From: Bettongia penicillata ogilbyi
Lineage: Eukaryota > Chordata > Mammalia > Diprotodontia > Potoroidae
NCBI GenBank assembly: GCA_023548195.1
Contig: JAJHZJ010000496.1
Span: 9,014,644 to 9,078,643, forward strand
Direction of reading: 5' to 3'
Length of the DNA stretch: 64,000 bases
Numbering within the stretch: the stretch's first letter is position 1; each line of letters starts with the position of its first letter. Positions 20,091-30,865 of this stretch are shown piece by piece. The notes under the pieces are model-generated. The model was not told where the DNA came from. It was given only the letters and a program-made list of their open reading frames with translations, and did no database searches. The position numbers were made by a program, and so were the translations under genes.

Positions 20091-20484
20091 GGGACATTTT
20101 TATTGCTCACAAGGGCTCTGCCATAGGATTTAATTAGCAGGGCTGCAAACTGGACTTCAAACCATAATGAAGACTGGACGGACCAGTGTAGAAGGAGATG
20201 GAAATTTTATCTTCTGGCCAGATTCTGTCCTTCTAGCTTCTAGATTACATCTGAGAGCTCCCAGATAATGATTGGGAATAATAATTCACAGCCTAACATG
20301 GAGTCTTGCACAATAACAGATGCCTTGAATGAATTCTTGTTGATTGCCTGAATAATAATGAATAATTACAGGGCACCATGGGTTTTTTTTTGCCACCATT
20401 GATTTTTCATGGTCTAAGATTTCTTCTGCGTATATGGAGCGATGCTACCCTCTTTTTCTGATACTGAGAGGTTGTAAAGCAAAG
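20091..20484. other. No gene or clear repeat seen
   Basis: Single-copy-looking AT-rich DNA. A T-run lies near 20382-20390. Confidence 0.35.
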
Positions 20485-20795
20485 TGGAAATCAATCAACC
20501 GACACCCATTTATTAAGTAATTACTATGTGCCAAGTGTTGTGGGGATTGAGGAAAGATAACAGCCAGTCCCCTTCCCTTAGGTCATATGTGTTTTAATGT
20601 GGGAGGCAATATGTATACGTCTAAGTATGGGCATAAAACATAGGAAATGAAGACAAAGTAGTTATGGAAAGGAGGCAGGTAACAGCTGGTGGTGTGGGGT
20701 AGTAATGGTGGCTTCATGAAGCAGGTTGCATTTGAGCTGAATCTTTCAATAAACTGGGATTCTAAGAGTTGGAAGTGATTGGAACTATCACTGAA
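20485..20795 (-). mobile_element. L2 LINE 3' end, antisense
   Basis: 'TTTATTAAGTAATTACTATG', 'TGCCAAGTGTTGTGGGGATT' and later 'GGCTTCATGAAGCAGGTTGC' follow the antisense L2 order. Confidence 0.7.
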
Positions 20796-20807
20796 TTTTA
20801 GAGACTG

Positions 20808-21050
20808 ATAGATGACTCAGTGAATAGAGGGAGGTGCCTGGAGTCAGGCAGACCAGAGTTCAAATTTGGCCTCAGATACTTACTAGCTGGTTGACCCAAT
20901 GTGTAAGCCATTTTACCTATGGCTGCCTCATTTTCCATATCGGTAAAATGATGATAAGATTAGCACTCATCTCACAGGGTTTGTTATGAGGAGAAAATGA
21001 TAATATTTGTAAAACTCTTTAGAGACTTTAAAGGGCTATACAATGCTAGC
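20808..21050 (+). mobile_element. MIR SINE, near full length
   Basis: 'GATGACTCAGTGAATAGAGG', 'CCAGAGTTCAAATTTGGCCT', 'GCCTCATTTTCCATATCGGT' and 'AAGGGCTATACAATGCTAGC'. It ends directly in a GAT microsatellite. Confidence 0.8.
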
Positions 21051-21079
21051 GATGATGATGATGATGATGATGATGATAA
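21051..21079 (+). repeat. (GAT)n microsatellite at the MIR 3' end
   Basis: About nine GAT units. MIR copies often end in a trinucleotide run, here marking the junction with the next SINE. Confidence 0.9.
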
Positions 21080-21230
21080 AGACCTGAGTTCAAATCTGAA
21101 CTTTGTCACTTACTTTGTGACCTTGAATAAGTTATTTAACCCCTCATGATCTTAGTTTCCTTATCTGTAAAATGACTTAGACGACCACCAAAGTCCCTTA
21201 AAATTTTAAAACTTGAATTTCATGATGGCT
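21080..21230 (+). mobile_element. MIR SINE lacking its head
   Basis: 'GACCTGAGTTCAAATCTGAA', 'GTTTCCTTATCTGTAAAATG' and 'AAGTCCCTTAAAATTTTAAA'. It begins inside the tRNA-derived region. Confidence 0.75.
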
Positions 21231-21310
21231 GATGGTTTCTTCACCTATAAAATGAAGGGGTTGGGCTAGAAAACCTTTAACATCCCTTCTAGCCCTAAAT
21301 CTATTATCTT
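21231..21310 (+). mobile_element. MIR tail unit 2 of the ladder
   Basis: 'TCTTCACCTATAAAATGAAG', 'GGGTTGGGCTAGAAAACC' and 'CCTTCTAGCCCTAAATCTAT' repeat the CORE-to-end portion. Confidence 0.7.
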
Positions 21311-21408
21311 ATGACTGCTGTGAGCATCAATTTCTTCATCTACAAAGTGAGACTGATTGAATCTCCTCTGAAGTCTTTTGGCTCCTCTAAGTGGATGATT
21401 CTTTGACA
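21311..21408 (+). mobile_element. MIR tail unit 3 of the ladder
   Basis: 'TTCTTCATCTACAAAGTGAG' and 'CTCCTCTGAAGTCTTTTGGC' repeat the same CORE-to-end portion. Confidence 0.6.
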
Positions 21409-21490
21409 TCTCTGAGTTTTGGTTTGCCCTCCTGCAAAGGGTGAGGGTTGAGCAACATGATTCTTCAGATTCATTCCACCTCTAAGTCTC
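21409..21490 (+). mobile_element. MIR tail unit 4 of the ladder
   Basis: 'CCTCCTGCAAAGGGTGAGGG' and 'ATTCATTCCACCTCTAAGTC': most decayed unit, same order and direction. Confidence 0.45.
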
Positions 21491-22035
21491 TTGCCACTGT
21501 CTTCCCCAACTCTGCTTACTCAGTTTCTCTCCTCATCAGGCACTTGCAGCCTGTTCTTCATGACCAAAGACATCCACAGTTTTCCTTTATTTATCCACAA
21601 GTGCCTTATGGAACTGAGCCTAACTCAAAAATATGCTTTCCGTCTCTTTTCTAGGCCAGGCTCCTTGGTGGGTTAGCATGGGCTAAAGATCTGGATTCTT
21701 TTCCCATGGCAAATGGCTAAAAGAATCTCTCCCACACTGTTCCATCTTGACTTGCAGTGCAGCACCATGTGGGATGGTTTCTATTTGGGAAAAAGATAGG
21801 GAGGGGATGCTGGTTCCCAGCAAGCAAAAGCCTATTCTAGCCACAAGAAATATAATAGAGGTGGGTAATGAGAAACTCAAAGCATTCCATTATTAAGTTT
21901 TTGCCACAGATTTGAGATTTCAGTGCCCTGATTCATGTGATAGGGGATCCAAGAATCTCTGAATGCCTGAGAAGTTCAGTGGAATGGCAAGGAGAAAAGG
22001 CACCCGAATATTACTTCTGTGTTCAGTTTGGGGCT
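21491..22035. other. No gene or clear repeat seen
   Basis: Overlapping 61-68 codon ORFs occur with no recognisable features. Confidence 0.4.
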
Positions 22036-22039
22036 TCTC

Positions 22040-22695
22040 AATTCAATCATGAAGCATTTATTGAGCGCTTGCTATGTTTAGGCACTGTGCCAGGCAAGGG
22101 GTATATGTAGAGATGATATAAACATATAAGGCAATATAAACTATATACAAGGTAATTTTGTTTAGACTGGAGGAGTTATAAGTAGCTGGGAGGAATCAGT
22201 AAATCCCTCATCTAAGAGGTAGTGTTTGAGTTGAAGTCTGAAAGAAACTTGGAATTCTAAGAGGCAAATGTGAGGAGGGAGGGAACTCTAGGCAGGTGGG
22301 ACAGTCTGCAAAAACATGCATGCTAGAGATGGCATGTGGTCTACAAATAGGACAGTTTGGCTGGAACACATGTGCATGAAAGGAAACAATAGGAAAGAAG
22401 GCTGGAAAAGTAGTCTGAGCTTAGATTGTGGAGAGCCTTAAATGCAAAGCAGAGGAATTTTGATATCATCTTAGAGGCAAGAGGAAGTCACTAACATTTC
22501 TTGAGCATGCCAGTGATATATTTAGAGCTGTATGTTTGAGGAATACAGCTTGGCAGCAGAGTGGAGAATGGATCAAAGAGGAAAGACTCCAGGAAAGAAG
22601 ACTGATTAGGAGGCTATTGAAATTACTCCAGTTGAGAGGAGCTGAAAGTCTGAACAAGGATGGTGTCGATGTGAGAGGGGAGAAAAAGGACAGAT
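22040..22695 (-). mobile_element. L2 LINE, longest antisense copy
   Basis: In order: 'GCATTTATTGAGCGCTTGCT', 'ACTATATACAAGGTAATTTT', 'GGAACTCTAGGCAGGTGGGA', 'TGTGGAGAGCCTTAAATGCA', 'TCTTAGAGGCAAGAGGAAGT' and 'GGAGGCTATTGAAATTACTC'. These mirror the L2 3' UTR and distal ORF2 region. The minus-strand frames are broken. Confidence 0.8.
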
Positions 22696-23737
22696 AGGGC
22701 AAATTCGATGGAAAATACGTTCTATAAAGAAAGGTTGTAGAAATTGAGATGCTTTTGCCTGGGACAGAGAAGGCAGAGAAGCAATTTAATGACAGCTTAA
22801 TTTGTCTACATAAAAGGTTAATAAGGGATTACCAATTTTTATGTTTTAGATAAAATAAGTTAAGCAAAGTGAATCTGGCTTGACTTAGAGCTCATCAAAC
22901 ATCTCTGGCTCTGGAGAGTGGTTATTCAGTAAGGAAACCTAAGCATAAAATGGGAAAACCTTTGCATCATTTCCCCCATGGCATCTGCAGACCCCTGCAC
23001 ATTTTAAGGGGATATGTAATCCATATAATTTAAATTCATTTGCATTTTAATCATTACAGCTGTTGCTTAGTAAAAAATATACTCCATGTGCAAGAAACTT
23101 CTGAATTCCCTTCTGAAAATCATTAGACCTGCTTTGCCAAGAAGTAAATGAATTTTGAAAATAGGAAAGTTTTCTTTAGGGAAACAAAGCATTCCGAAAT
23201 TGGCAAACAGAATGTACCTCCACATTTTCCAATGACCGGGTACACCTTTGGCAGCAGGCTGGGGCTAGACTTAAGGTTTTTAAAACCAATATTTCATATA
23301 ATCACCACTCAGTAGCCTAAACTCTCCTACTTCTGAAATTCATAACCATTTTTTATTCCTTGAGAGAAGTGCATCCTAAGTCCTTGGTTTGGAGGTTTCC
23401 CCATCCCAACTCATGTGTGAGTTATTGTCAAGTTAATCGAGCTAGTAAAATGTCCTCTATGGGGGACCCCTTAATATATCATATCAGTTGTAGGAATAAA
23501 CCCTCCATCAGAGTCATAACTAGTGATTTTGGCACCTAGACAAGCAGCACAAAATATGCTCTAAGACAAAGAGCATGAAAAGTGCTCTGAAATCAGCTTT
23601 TAAAGATAGTCTTTGGGGGCTTAGTGAAGGACCTCAGAGAGAGATATTGCAACATATAGAAGGAAGAGATTCTGGAATATTATGAGGTTGGGCCACCAAC
23701 CAGGGGAAGGAAAATGGTATGGCCAGGTCACAGCAGA
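22696..23737. other. About 1 kb of single-copy DNA without gene
   Basis: Repeat-free by eye. The 23010-23210 segment has a run of AT-rich homeodomain- and POU-like words, including ATTTGCAT around 23039 next to TTTAATCATTA, and is a reasonable candidate for a conserved non-coding element. No ORF of note. Confidence 0.4.
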
Positions 23738-23930
23738 GCAGTACCAGGCACTGTGCTAAATGCTTTCAAACATCTCATTTGAGCCTCACAACAAAAGATG
23801 TTATTATGACAATGTTCACTTTATGTTTGAGATATAAGCTAAGTTCTTGCCCAGGGTCACTGTCATTACATGAAGCCATATTTGAATTCAAATTTTTCTG
23901 TCTGTAGAACCAGCACTGGATCCTTGGCTC
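23738..23930 (-). mobile_element. MIR SINE, antisense
   Basis: 'CCAGGCACTGTGCTAAATGC', 'CATCTCATTTGAGCCTCACA', 'CTTGCCCAGGGTCACTGTCA' and 'CATATTTGAATTCAAATTTT'. Confidence 0.8.
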
Positions 23931-24369
23931 CACATCGCTGCTATTAGTGATGGCTAATTAAGATGGAAGTTGTGATCTTACATAGTGAGTAGGTACTTGA
24001 TGAAGACTTCAGGAGAGGCTTACCCAAGTGCCATGTCTTAGCAGGCCACATCTTTCCATTCACAGAACTGACTGAAATGTGCAGAGAGAATCCAGGATCA
24101 TACTGTGCTTGGGATGGATTATAGAAGAAACAAATATCTGACCCAGGGGAACAAATCACCAGTTTAGAGTCTCTCCTCTGACCAGTTTTCTCCTGGGCAT
24201 GTGACAAAATTAGACAAGATTTCTTGAAGACTGTGACAACAGAGATAATGTTGTTCAATGATTTCCTGATTATTAATATCAGGAGAGACATAGAGCTGGA
24301 AAAAATAGTTTGTCAAAGGGAGTTTGCCACTGTTGTGGCGAATGTCCAGTATGGAATCCTAATGGAAGA
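23931..24369. other. No gene or clear repeat seen
   Basis: Spanned by a 115-codon minus-strand ORF (23944-24291) without recognised homology, and an 81-codon plus ORF that runs into an L3. Judged non-coding. Confidence 0.4.
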
Positions 24370-24600
24370 GGACCTTCTAGAAGCACTGAATCAGAAGGGA
24401 CCTCAGTATCCATCTAGTCATATCCATGAAAAGAATTCCCTCTCTGACATACCTGATAGGTGGTCTTGAGGACCTCTGCTTGAAGACCTCCAGGGGGAAA
24501 CCACCACTCCTCAGTTCAAATGCTTCTGTTGGTTGGCCACACAGCATTGATTGGATCATACCCTGAGATAGTATAGCAGCCTTTTAAATTTATATGTGAT
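24370..24600 (-). mobile_element. L3/CR1 LINE 3' end, antisense
   Basis: 'GAAGGGACCTCAGTATCCAT..CTAGTC', 'TGACATACCTGATAGGTGGT' and 'CTCTGCTTGAAGACCTCCAG' are consecutive antisense L3 motifs, well preserved. Confidence 0.85.
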
Positions 24601-25880
24601 AGTTTTGCAAGTTTGTCTTAATTAACCACACAATGAAAAATGAGCGGATGAAGAATGCCTATTATACTCCTGGCATAATCTGGTGGCTAGGCTATGAAGG
24701 ATTTAGAGGAGAACATGGAAAAGGGTGGCAAAATTGGGTTTACATAGGTTACAATCTAAATAAATAGGGGGAAGACCCCACTTGTGAAATGACATGGAGG
24801 TGTCTGCCCATGGGAATATCAAAGTATCTGTGGTCTAGAGTCTGAGCCTTAGCTCATCTCAAAATGGTTTATGTTGGGCCCTTTAGAATCAAATAGACTC
24901 CATTTCACTTCTCGTGTTTGAAAGATGACTGATTATCAGAACACCCCCTGAGTATGTGGACGAGGGAAGAGTCAGGAAGGATGTCTCCATCTAACCTCTT
25001 TATGCCTGCTCCCTCACCCAAATGTCTTTGCTTAACATGGATTGTTCAGGAACCCGAGTGATGTAGGCGACTGCATTCATGGTCGGAAGGTTACAGTAGA
25101 TGGCTCCTACAGTATAGTGAACCAAGCCAGTGCCTCCCTGCTGTCAAGTTGCACCTACTTCAACCCCAGGCTGACTCGAGGCAGGTTATCCATAGGATAC
25201 AATATGAAGAGCATTACCAGCAGGCTCTCCCAGCCTACCCTCCTGCTTGAAATCCCCATTATCCATCTCTCTTGTCAAAGGCCTGGTGTATGCCGCACTT
25301 ACTTGAGGGGGGCATCTTAGGCTCTTGCCAACCATGGACAGAGATATTTTCATACAATTGCTTTCCAGACACCTGGGTACTGGAAATTCCTGAGGAAAGG
25401 CGGCATGGGATAGGGCATGTCTGCTTCCTTTGAAGAGGAAGGAGAGGAAGGCTTGGTAGAAAAGACAAAGAGGGCTAGATCTGAATGAAACCTTGGTGTG
25501 AAGGGACTGAGCAAGGTAAAATAGAATATGAATATACTTCTGGGTCAGCGGCACACGAAAAGTGCCTTTTGCTGACATCACAATTTTGCCTGTGGTGGCC
25601 CTGCCTTCTACACCCTTTCTCTCCCCACCACCCCCTGCATGTCATCTGTCATTTAAACACCCAGGGCCTTGCAGATCTGAGACAGGTGTCTGCAGAAATG
25701 GAGAAGAGTAGAAATAAGGGAAGCCACTGTATACCTCCTTTATCCCCCTACCTCCAATAAAACTACCGAGAGACACCCACTCCTAAGCCTGCCCTCAATG
25801 GCAATTGAACTCCTTGTCCCCATCCCTTCATTACTTGTTCAGGATAAATATCTGTCTTTAATTTATAATAAATAAAAGGA
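24601..25880. other. About 1.3 kb single-copy DNA without gene
   Basis: Contains several ORFs of 60-131 codons on both strands over 25042-25760, mutually overlapping and without motif. The clustering of open frames on both strands mostly reflects a locally higher GC content. Confidence 0.4.
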
Positions 25881-25883
25881 TCA

Positions 25884-26071
25884 TTGAACTGTTTGGCAAT
25901 CTGGTAAAGTTTAAGGACCCTTTCCCATGATAATGTTGTAAGGAAAATATAAAATACCTAGGATTACTAATAAAACCTAATATATTAAATATATCATATA
26001 CATACTCATATAGTACCCGTACACATGTATACATATGAAAATAATCAAAGGAACTTGGGTTAAGAAACCTG
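25884..26071. mobile_element. hAT-type MITE relic
   Basis: 'TTTGGCAATCTGGTAAAGTT', 'GACCCTTTCCCATGATAATG', 'AAAATACCTAGGATTACTAA' and the end motif 'GGGTTAAGAAACCTG', complementary to the TTCTTAACC start typical of this family. An AT/AC repeat has grown in its interior (25985-26040). Confidence 0.65.
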
Positions 26072-26457
26072 GTCTAAATTAATAGATGAAGTTGTAACCC
26101 CTAATTTGTCCACTATATCCTGTGACATCTGACCCTCCATCTGTTTCCACTGGCCCACCCTGTAGGAAATGATATCCCTTCCCTTCCCACATCTTCAAAA
26201 GGCTATCTATAAATACATGCATTTTAGCATTTGCTCTCAGCCTATTTGATTAACAAGAAGAATCAGATGTATAGGACACCTGTATAAAAAACATTCAACT
26301 CTGGCGCCCATCTCACCCTGCTTCTGTCCCACTTGCATGACTGGAGAACAGCAGTCACTAGTGGGAAGGGAAGGTGGGGAGAGGGCATTCAGATTAGCAG
26401 AGGTAGACCTGGGCTGCCATCTGTCCTCATCCAATGTTGAAGAGCTCTACAACTCCC
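26072..26457. other. No gene or clear repeat seen
   Basis: Single-copy-looking. Confidence 0.35.
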
Positions 26458-26640
26458 TGCATGATGTGTACATGTGCTCATACATGTATATTCAGGTGGA
26501 CAGCATATCTCTACTCTTGTGCTATATGTACATATTTACAGTGCATTTCCACATGCACATGTCTTCATTGCATACATTTATTTACTTGCATAGTTATTCA
26601 TGCATGTACACATGTGTGTATGTGTGTGTGTACACATCTG
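26458..26640. repeat. CATG/TGTA-rich alternating tract
   Basis: Dense in ACATGT, GTACAT and (TG)n, ending in a pure (GT) run near 26612-26632. ORFs rich in Cys, Thr, His and Tyr across it are artefacts. Confidence 0.75.
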
Positions 26641-26904
26641 AGCTGTTTGGAGAGAAGAAATCAGATCAGAAACAGTAAAAAGCACTTCATTTCCTGTGTG
26701 GGTGCTCTCACAAACTGTGCCCAAAGGCCTCCAAAGAGGAGGAGCTAGGCCAGAATTCTGCCTCCTCCTAATAGTAGAGCATTCCCAGATACCCTAGCAG
26801 AGACTTGTGTCTTCTCATGCATTCCTCCCACCCTTGCTCAGAGACTTGGGCCGTTTGCTTGGAACGTGAAAAGTCTGTGGTAAGAAGGAAGGAATTCCAA
26901 CTGC

Positions 26905-27300
26905 AAACTTAGCAAGCCCAGCATCCAGCCCTCAGTCCCAGCCTCTGTCCTCTACTCTCCATTCTCCTATCCCCAACCCCCATCAGCCAATTTTCTTCCT
27001 TCAGCAGTCCTCAGCCCCTATCCCCCATCCCCTAACATCTGGCCTCCACCTTCCATTTCCATCCTCCAGATCCCATCTTCTATTCTCTACCCCTCATTCA
27101 TCATCTATCCCCCATCTATCTACCCCAACCCTAGCTTACTTTAGCAGCCTCTAGTCCCCATCCTCCTTCATCCAATCCCCATTCTCTATCTCTATCCCCC
27201 ACTCACCATCCACCATCCTCTACCCCCAGCCTCTACTCCATCCCTATCCTACATCCCCAGCCACTAACTCCATTATCCTGGCCCCCAAGCTCTGGGAGTC
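26905..27300. repeat. Pyrimidine-rich degenerate minisatellite
   Basis: About 400 bp composed almost wholly of C, T and A with recurring words CCCCATC, CTCTACCCC, CATCCTC and CAGCCTCTA at irregular 20-50 bp spacing. The plus strand is strongly C-biased. It may have arisen by slippage of a short CCATCCTCTA-like unit. Confidence 0.75.
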
Positions 27301-28127
27301 AGTCTCTAGTCAGCTTTGGTGACTGCCTCTGCTGCCTGCCTGTCTCCCATCCCCCTGCTGTCTCTGTTCCATCTCACCAGCCTGCTGCTTGGCAACCAAG
27401 CTGTGGGCGATGTCACCGGGCTGCAGACTGGCTGTTAAAGGGGAATAAACAACAGCCCCTGGATTTGTTTCCCACCACAGCTGGGGGCGGCTCCTGGGCC
27501 TGGCAGCATCTGTCAGCGATATTTTCAGAACCCAGCTTCATACCAAAGGCCTGGGCTGTGATGTTAATGTCATCTCCCCACGCCTTGCCTCCAACGATTT
27601 CCAATGATCCTCAGTGCCAGGATGTTTCTTCCTGGCACCTCTCCACTGAAAAACCAGCAGGCTTGTGTCTTGAGTCCTTCAAAGGAGAAAGTGGTACAGG
27701 AAGCACAGAGCTGAGAACTGATGGTAAGTTCCCCACCATCTCCTCCTATGCCAGTTGTCATAACTAATATTTGCTGGATCTTTTTCAAAACAAAAGTCCA
27801 GATAAGAGGCATTAAGGGCATCCAATGATGATTAGTGACCCTGAGGTCCACAGGAAAAAACTCACCAGTGAACAAGCCTGCTAAGAACGAGTCAGCCAAC
27901 ATTTGCCCTCTTGCCCCTTTCTGGAGGGTAGCCGTGATTGTTTGTGAGTGGACAGAAAAGGATCTTTGTGGCACAGCTTGGAGACATTGGGTGCAGATGA
28001 GGGATAGGGCACTCAGCATTTTGAAATGAAGGCATCAACAAATCACAAGGAATAAAATATGCAAAAATCTCTATATCGGAGGAAGGCACCTACTGATTCT
28101 AAATCATAGTGGAACTTGAAGACAGCC
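27301..28127. other. GC-richer single-copy block, no gene seen
   Basis: Between about 27370 and 27720 the sequence is single-copy by eye and GC-richer than average for the window, with words such as CTTGGCAACCAAG (an imperfect palindrome), GGGGCGGCTCC and TGTTAATGTCATC. It could be a regulatory element or an untranslated exon, but no splice-site pair or reading frame supports an exon. The 149-codon minus-strand ORF at 27570-28019 has no recognised domain. Confidence 0.4.
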
Positions 28128-28330
28128 AGGGGCAGGGAAGTGAGATCTGGGCTCGTGTCCTTTTTGTTTGTGTTGTGTGACTTTGGGCAAGACTCTGAAT
28201 CTTCCAGAGTGTCCCTGAAAAGGAGGAAATTAAAACATTTGAATTTGACTTCTGTCACCAATTTCCCTTGTGACCTATCCCTGGGACCTCATGTTTCTCA
28301 TCTCTACAATGGATGAGTTATTAATCTGCA
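28128..28330 (+). mobile_element. MIR SINE
   Basis: 'TGTGTGACTTTGGGCAAGAC', 'TTTCTCATCTCTACAATGGA' and an internal 45-bp region unlike MIR, so diverged or interrupted. Confidence 0.6.
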
Positions 28331-28339
28331 TTGGTGTCA

Positions 28340-28520
28340 TAGCTCTGTACCCTCTACTTCCCCCATCACAGTGGACGACTGGCCTGGAGTTCATCCTTCA
28401 CTTTCTCTGATCTGCCATAGGTCTTTTATCACGTTCATCTTTTAACACATGACTAGTACATAGTCCTTCTTCATTTCACCCCAATCCTTTTCCAACCCAG
28501 GGAACTGAGCCTTCTGGATC
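28340..28520 (+). mobile_element. L2 LINE fragment, decayed
   Basis: Pyrimidine-rich with L2-like 'CCCCCATCACAGTGGACGAC' and 'ACTAGTACATAGTCCTTC'. Weak. Confidence 0.35.
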
Positions 28521-29007
28521 TTTATTTTCTAGCTCACAGGACTCTCTCAGATGGGGATTTCAGCAGAACGGAAGAGGAAAGACAAAGCCTGCCCATGGAG
28601 CCATCAGATGTACTCTGACTTGGTTGCAAACATATATGGCATTTGTTTAGAGGGTCAAGGAGTCCAACAACTTGGAAGATATTCTTTTTGAAGATTTTCC
28701 CCCTAATAGGGGAAGGGAAAGAGAAGAGAAATGGAAACTGAAAAAAAAGAAAGTTTTAAAAATCATGAGTCAGCCCGAGGGAGAAGCATCCTCTCATCTA
28801 TATTGATATTTTCTAGGTTGCCAGGAATCAGAATGGAAAATGATGATGGACCTCTGCTCTGCCTGGTATCTATTATCATTAGATAAAGCAGGAAAAGAAG
28901 AAGCTCTCCAAATGTCCAGCCCTGCCCCTTCAACAAGGACAACCCACAGAGTGTAACAGTAGCGACCGTAACAATGCAGCTCGCTACTTTCATATAGCAG
29001 GTGGTAA
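28521..29007. other. No gene seen
   Basis: Single-copy-looking; short A-rich patches near 28740. A 102-codon minus ORF (28763-29071) runs into the next SINE and is not considered coding. Confidence 0.4.
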
Positions 29008-29018
29008 AAAGGGAGGGT

Positions 29019-29269
29019 GCAGCTAGGTGACGCAGTGGATAGACTGCCAGGCTGCAGTCAGGAAGACTCACTATCCTAAGTTCAGATCATGCCTTAGACA
29101 CTTACTAGCTGAGTGACCCTGGATAAGTCACTTAACCCTGCTTGCCTCAGTTTCTCCATCTGTAAAATGAACTGGAAAAGGAAATGGCAAACTATTCTAG
29201 TATCTTTGCCAAGAAAACCCCAATGGGCTCACAAAGAGTTGAACACAACTGAAAACAACTACACAACAG
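29019..29269 (+). mobile_element. SINE with RTE-like tail, with target-site duplication
   Basis: 'GCAGCTAGGTGACGCAGTGG' head, 'GTCAGGAAGACTCACTATCC', 'GCCTCAGTTTCTCCATCTGT', 'GGAAAAGGAAATGGCAAACT', 'AAGAAAACCCCAATGGGCTC' and 'GTTGAACACAACTGAAAAC'. AAAGGGAGGGT (29008-29018) and AAAGGGACGGG (29270-29280) form the flanking duplication with two differences. Confidence 0.9.
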
Positions 29270-29329
29270 AAAGGGACGGGCAGAGGTAGATGTAATATTT
29301 CTTCAACCCTTGCTGAACTGTTTTCTAGA

Positions 29330-29560
29330 TTATCCATTGTCCTGTTCACCCTCCATCTGATCAAAGTCCTCTTTAAAATGTGGCACTCAGTACCAATAGC
29401 TAAGCCCAGGTAGGTTTGGAAAAGTTGGCCAATCACCTCTGTCATTCTGCAGAAGGCTCGTTATTTACAGAGCCTAATATTTCATTATCCACATGGCCCT
29501 GTTAGCTTTAATTGCTCGTGCAGTCAATAAAAACCCTGAGGACTTTCCCTGCTCTGTCCT
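29330..29560 (-). mobile_element. L3/CR1 LINE internal segment, antisense
   Basis: 'GTCCTCTTTAAAATGTGGCA', 'CTCAGTACCAAT' and 'GCCCTGTTAGCTTTAATTGC' parallel the antisense L3 region that follows the 3' end in other copies (compare 41.75-42.1 kb). Confidence 0.6.
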
Positions 29561-29567
29561 GTGCAGT

Positions 29568-29585
29568 TGTGTGTGTGTGTGTGTT
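29568..29585. repeat. (GT)9 microsatellite
   Basis: Pure GT dinucleotide run. Confidence 0.9.
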
Positions 29586-29721
29586 TTTGTATACAAGTGG
29601 AAGTTTTTATGTTTAACTCCATTAAGTTTGTTCTTGGTAGTTTTGGCTTATCCTTCCAGAACGGACATGGCTCTCCAGAGGGTCACAAGAGAAGTTTAAC
29701 CAATTTAGCTTTGAGGCTTCA

Positions 29722-29890
29722 CACATGTTAAGTGCTTTTAAAACCTTAATGTGCTATACAAATGCTAACTATTATTATAATAATACTGAGGTTGATAGTG
29801 AAAATATTAAACCCATTTTTATGATGGAGAAACCAAAGCTCTCAGAGACTCAGCGACTTGATGTATCAGGTTCATTTGCTATTGCTTCCA
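29722..29890. mobile_element. MIR tail (+) followed by MIR half (-)
   Basis: 'AAACCTTAATGTGCTATACA..AATGCTAACTATTATTAT' is a sense MIR terminus (29722-29795). 'GATGGAGAAACCAAAGCTCT' (around 29823) is an antisense MIR. The two meet at an AT-rich junction. Confidence 0.6.
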
Positions 29891-30520
29891 TATTGCCGTA
29901 GGTCAATTCCCTACCTTCTCTGAAGAGACCAGGAGTGATGGAGTCAGAGCCTGTAATGTCTTGCCTCTCCATTCTTCCTACATGTTGACAAGCAATGCTA
30001 TTTTCAATCATCTGGGGTAAAAGTATCCTTTGAACCCTATGAACAGCTATGTGGGTTCCTTAACTAAAGAGGTTTCTCTTGCCTTCTTTTTCAGCTAAGA
30101 AAGAGAAGAATAAACAGTTTCATCTGTTGGCAACTCTTACAGTGAAAAATGACTTTCTAGTCAGCCTTCTTTTTCCCCTGAATAACAAATTCAAATATAC
30201 TAGCTAGCTGAAGCATCATCTTCATTTTGATTACACAAGCAAAACCATTTTGCAATCTGCCCTTTCCCCCTGTATATACCAATAACATTGATGAAGCTAT
30301 TTTTTTTCTTTTCTGTTTCTCTTTAGATTGTGTGGGAAAACATATTACTTCTCAAGAGTACTGGACCTTGAAATATTCAAATGAAATTTAAAGTGTTAAA
30401 GAGCTGGGAAGCCCATGATATTTGGGCAAATCCATCATGGCTATCATACAATTAAAAAATCACGAAGATATCATCAAAACCCATTTACCCATAATGAAGT
30501 TCAGATCTGTACCTGACTAA
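29891..30520. other. No gene or clear repeat seen
   Basis: Single-copy-looking AT-rich DNA. Confidence 0.35.
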
Positions 30521-30600
30521 GCAATCCTTCCATCCATCTATCCAAACACTCATCCATCCATCTACCCACCCACTTCTCTGTCCACCTATCCATTCATTCA
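30521..30600. repeat. (ATCC)-rich microsatellite
   Basis: Degenerate CATCCATC and CACCCAC units. Confidence 0.8.
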
Positions 30601-30607
30601 AAAAGAA

Positions 30608-30692
30608 TGGATGAAGTTTGATTACTGTGTGCCAAGTTCTGTGCTAGGTACAGGGGCACAAGGACAATAATTAAATAGAACAATGGAAGGTG
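30608..30692 (-). mobile_element. L2 LINE terminus, antisense (split copy, part 1)
   Basis: 'TTACTGTGTGCCAAGTTCTG' and 'TGCTAGGTACAGGGGCACAA' mark the antisense L2 end. It is interrupted by L3 and continues at 30866. Confidence 0.7.
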
Positions 30693-30862
30693 CCCACCAG
30701 TGGAATGGGTTGCCTTAATGAGGGTGAGCTTCTGGTTCTTGGAAGTCTTTAAGTAGAGGGAGACTGACACTTGCCAAGAATGTTATAGAGGGAATTCTTT
30801 TAATGTATGGGTTGGAATGGAATGGCCACTGAGGACCTTCCCAACAAATTCTGTGATTTCAT
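30693..30862 (+). mobile_element. L3/CR1 3' end lying inside L2
   Basis: 'CAGTGGAATGGGTTGCCTTA', 'GGAAGTCTTTAAGTAGAGGG', 'TAATGTATGGGTTGGAATGG' and 'CAAATTCTGTGATTTC' form a typical L3 terminus. Confidence 0.8.
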
Positions 30863-30865
30863 CTG

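Noticed and set aside
20808..21490. Regularly spaced repeats as a possible CRISPR-like array
   Set aside because: The units are MIR tails, diverged and contiguous without unique spacers, in a mammalian genome.
25186..25581. 131-codon minus-strand ORF
   Set aside because: No motif, mutually overlapping with other frames; judged chance.
27570..28019. 149-codon minus-strand ORF
   Set aside because: No recognisable domain and no splice or poly(A) context. Locally higher GC lengthens chance frames.
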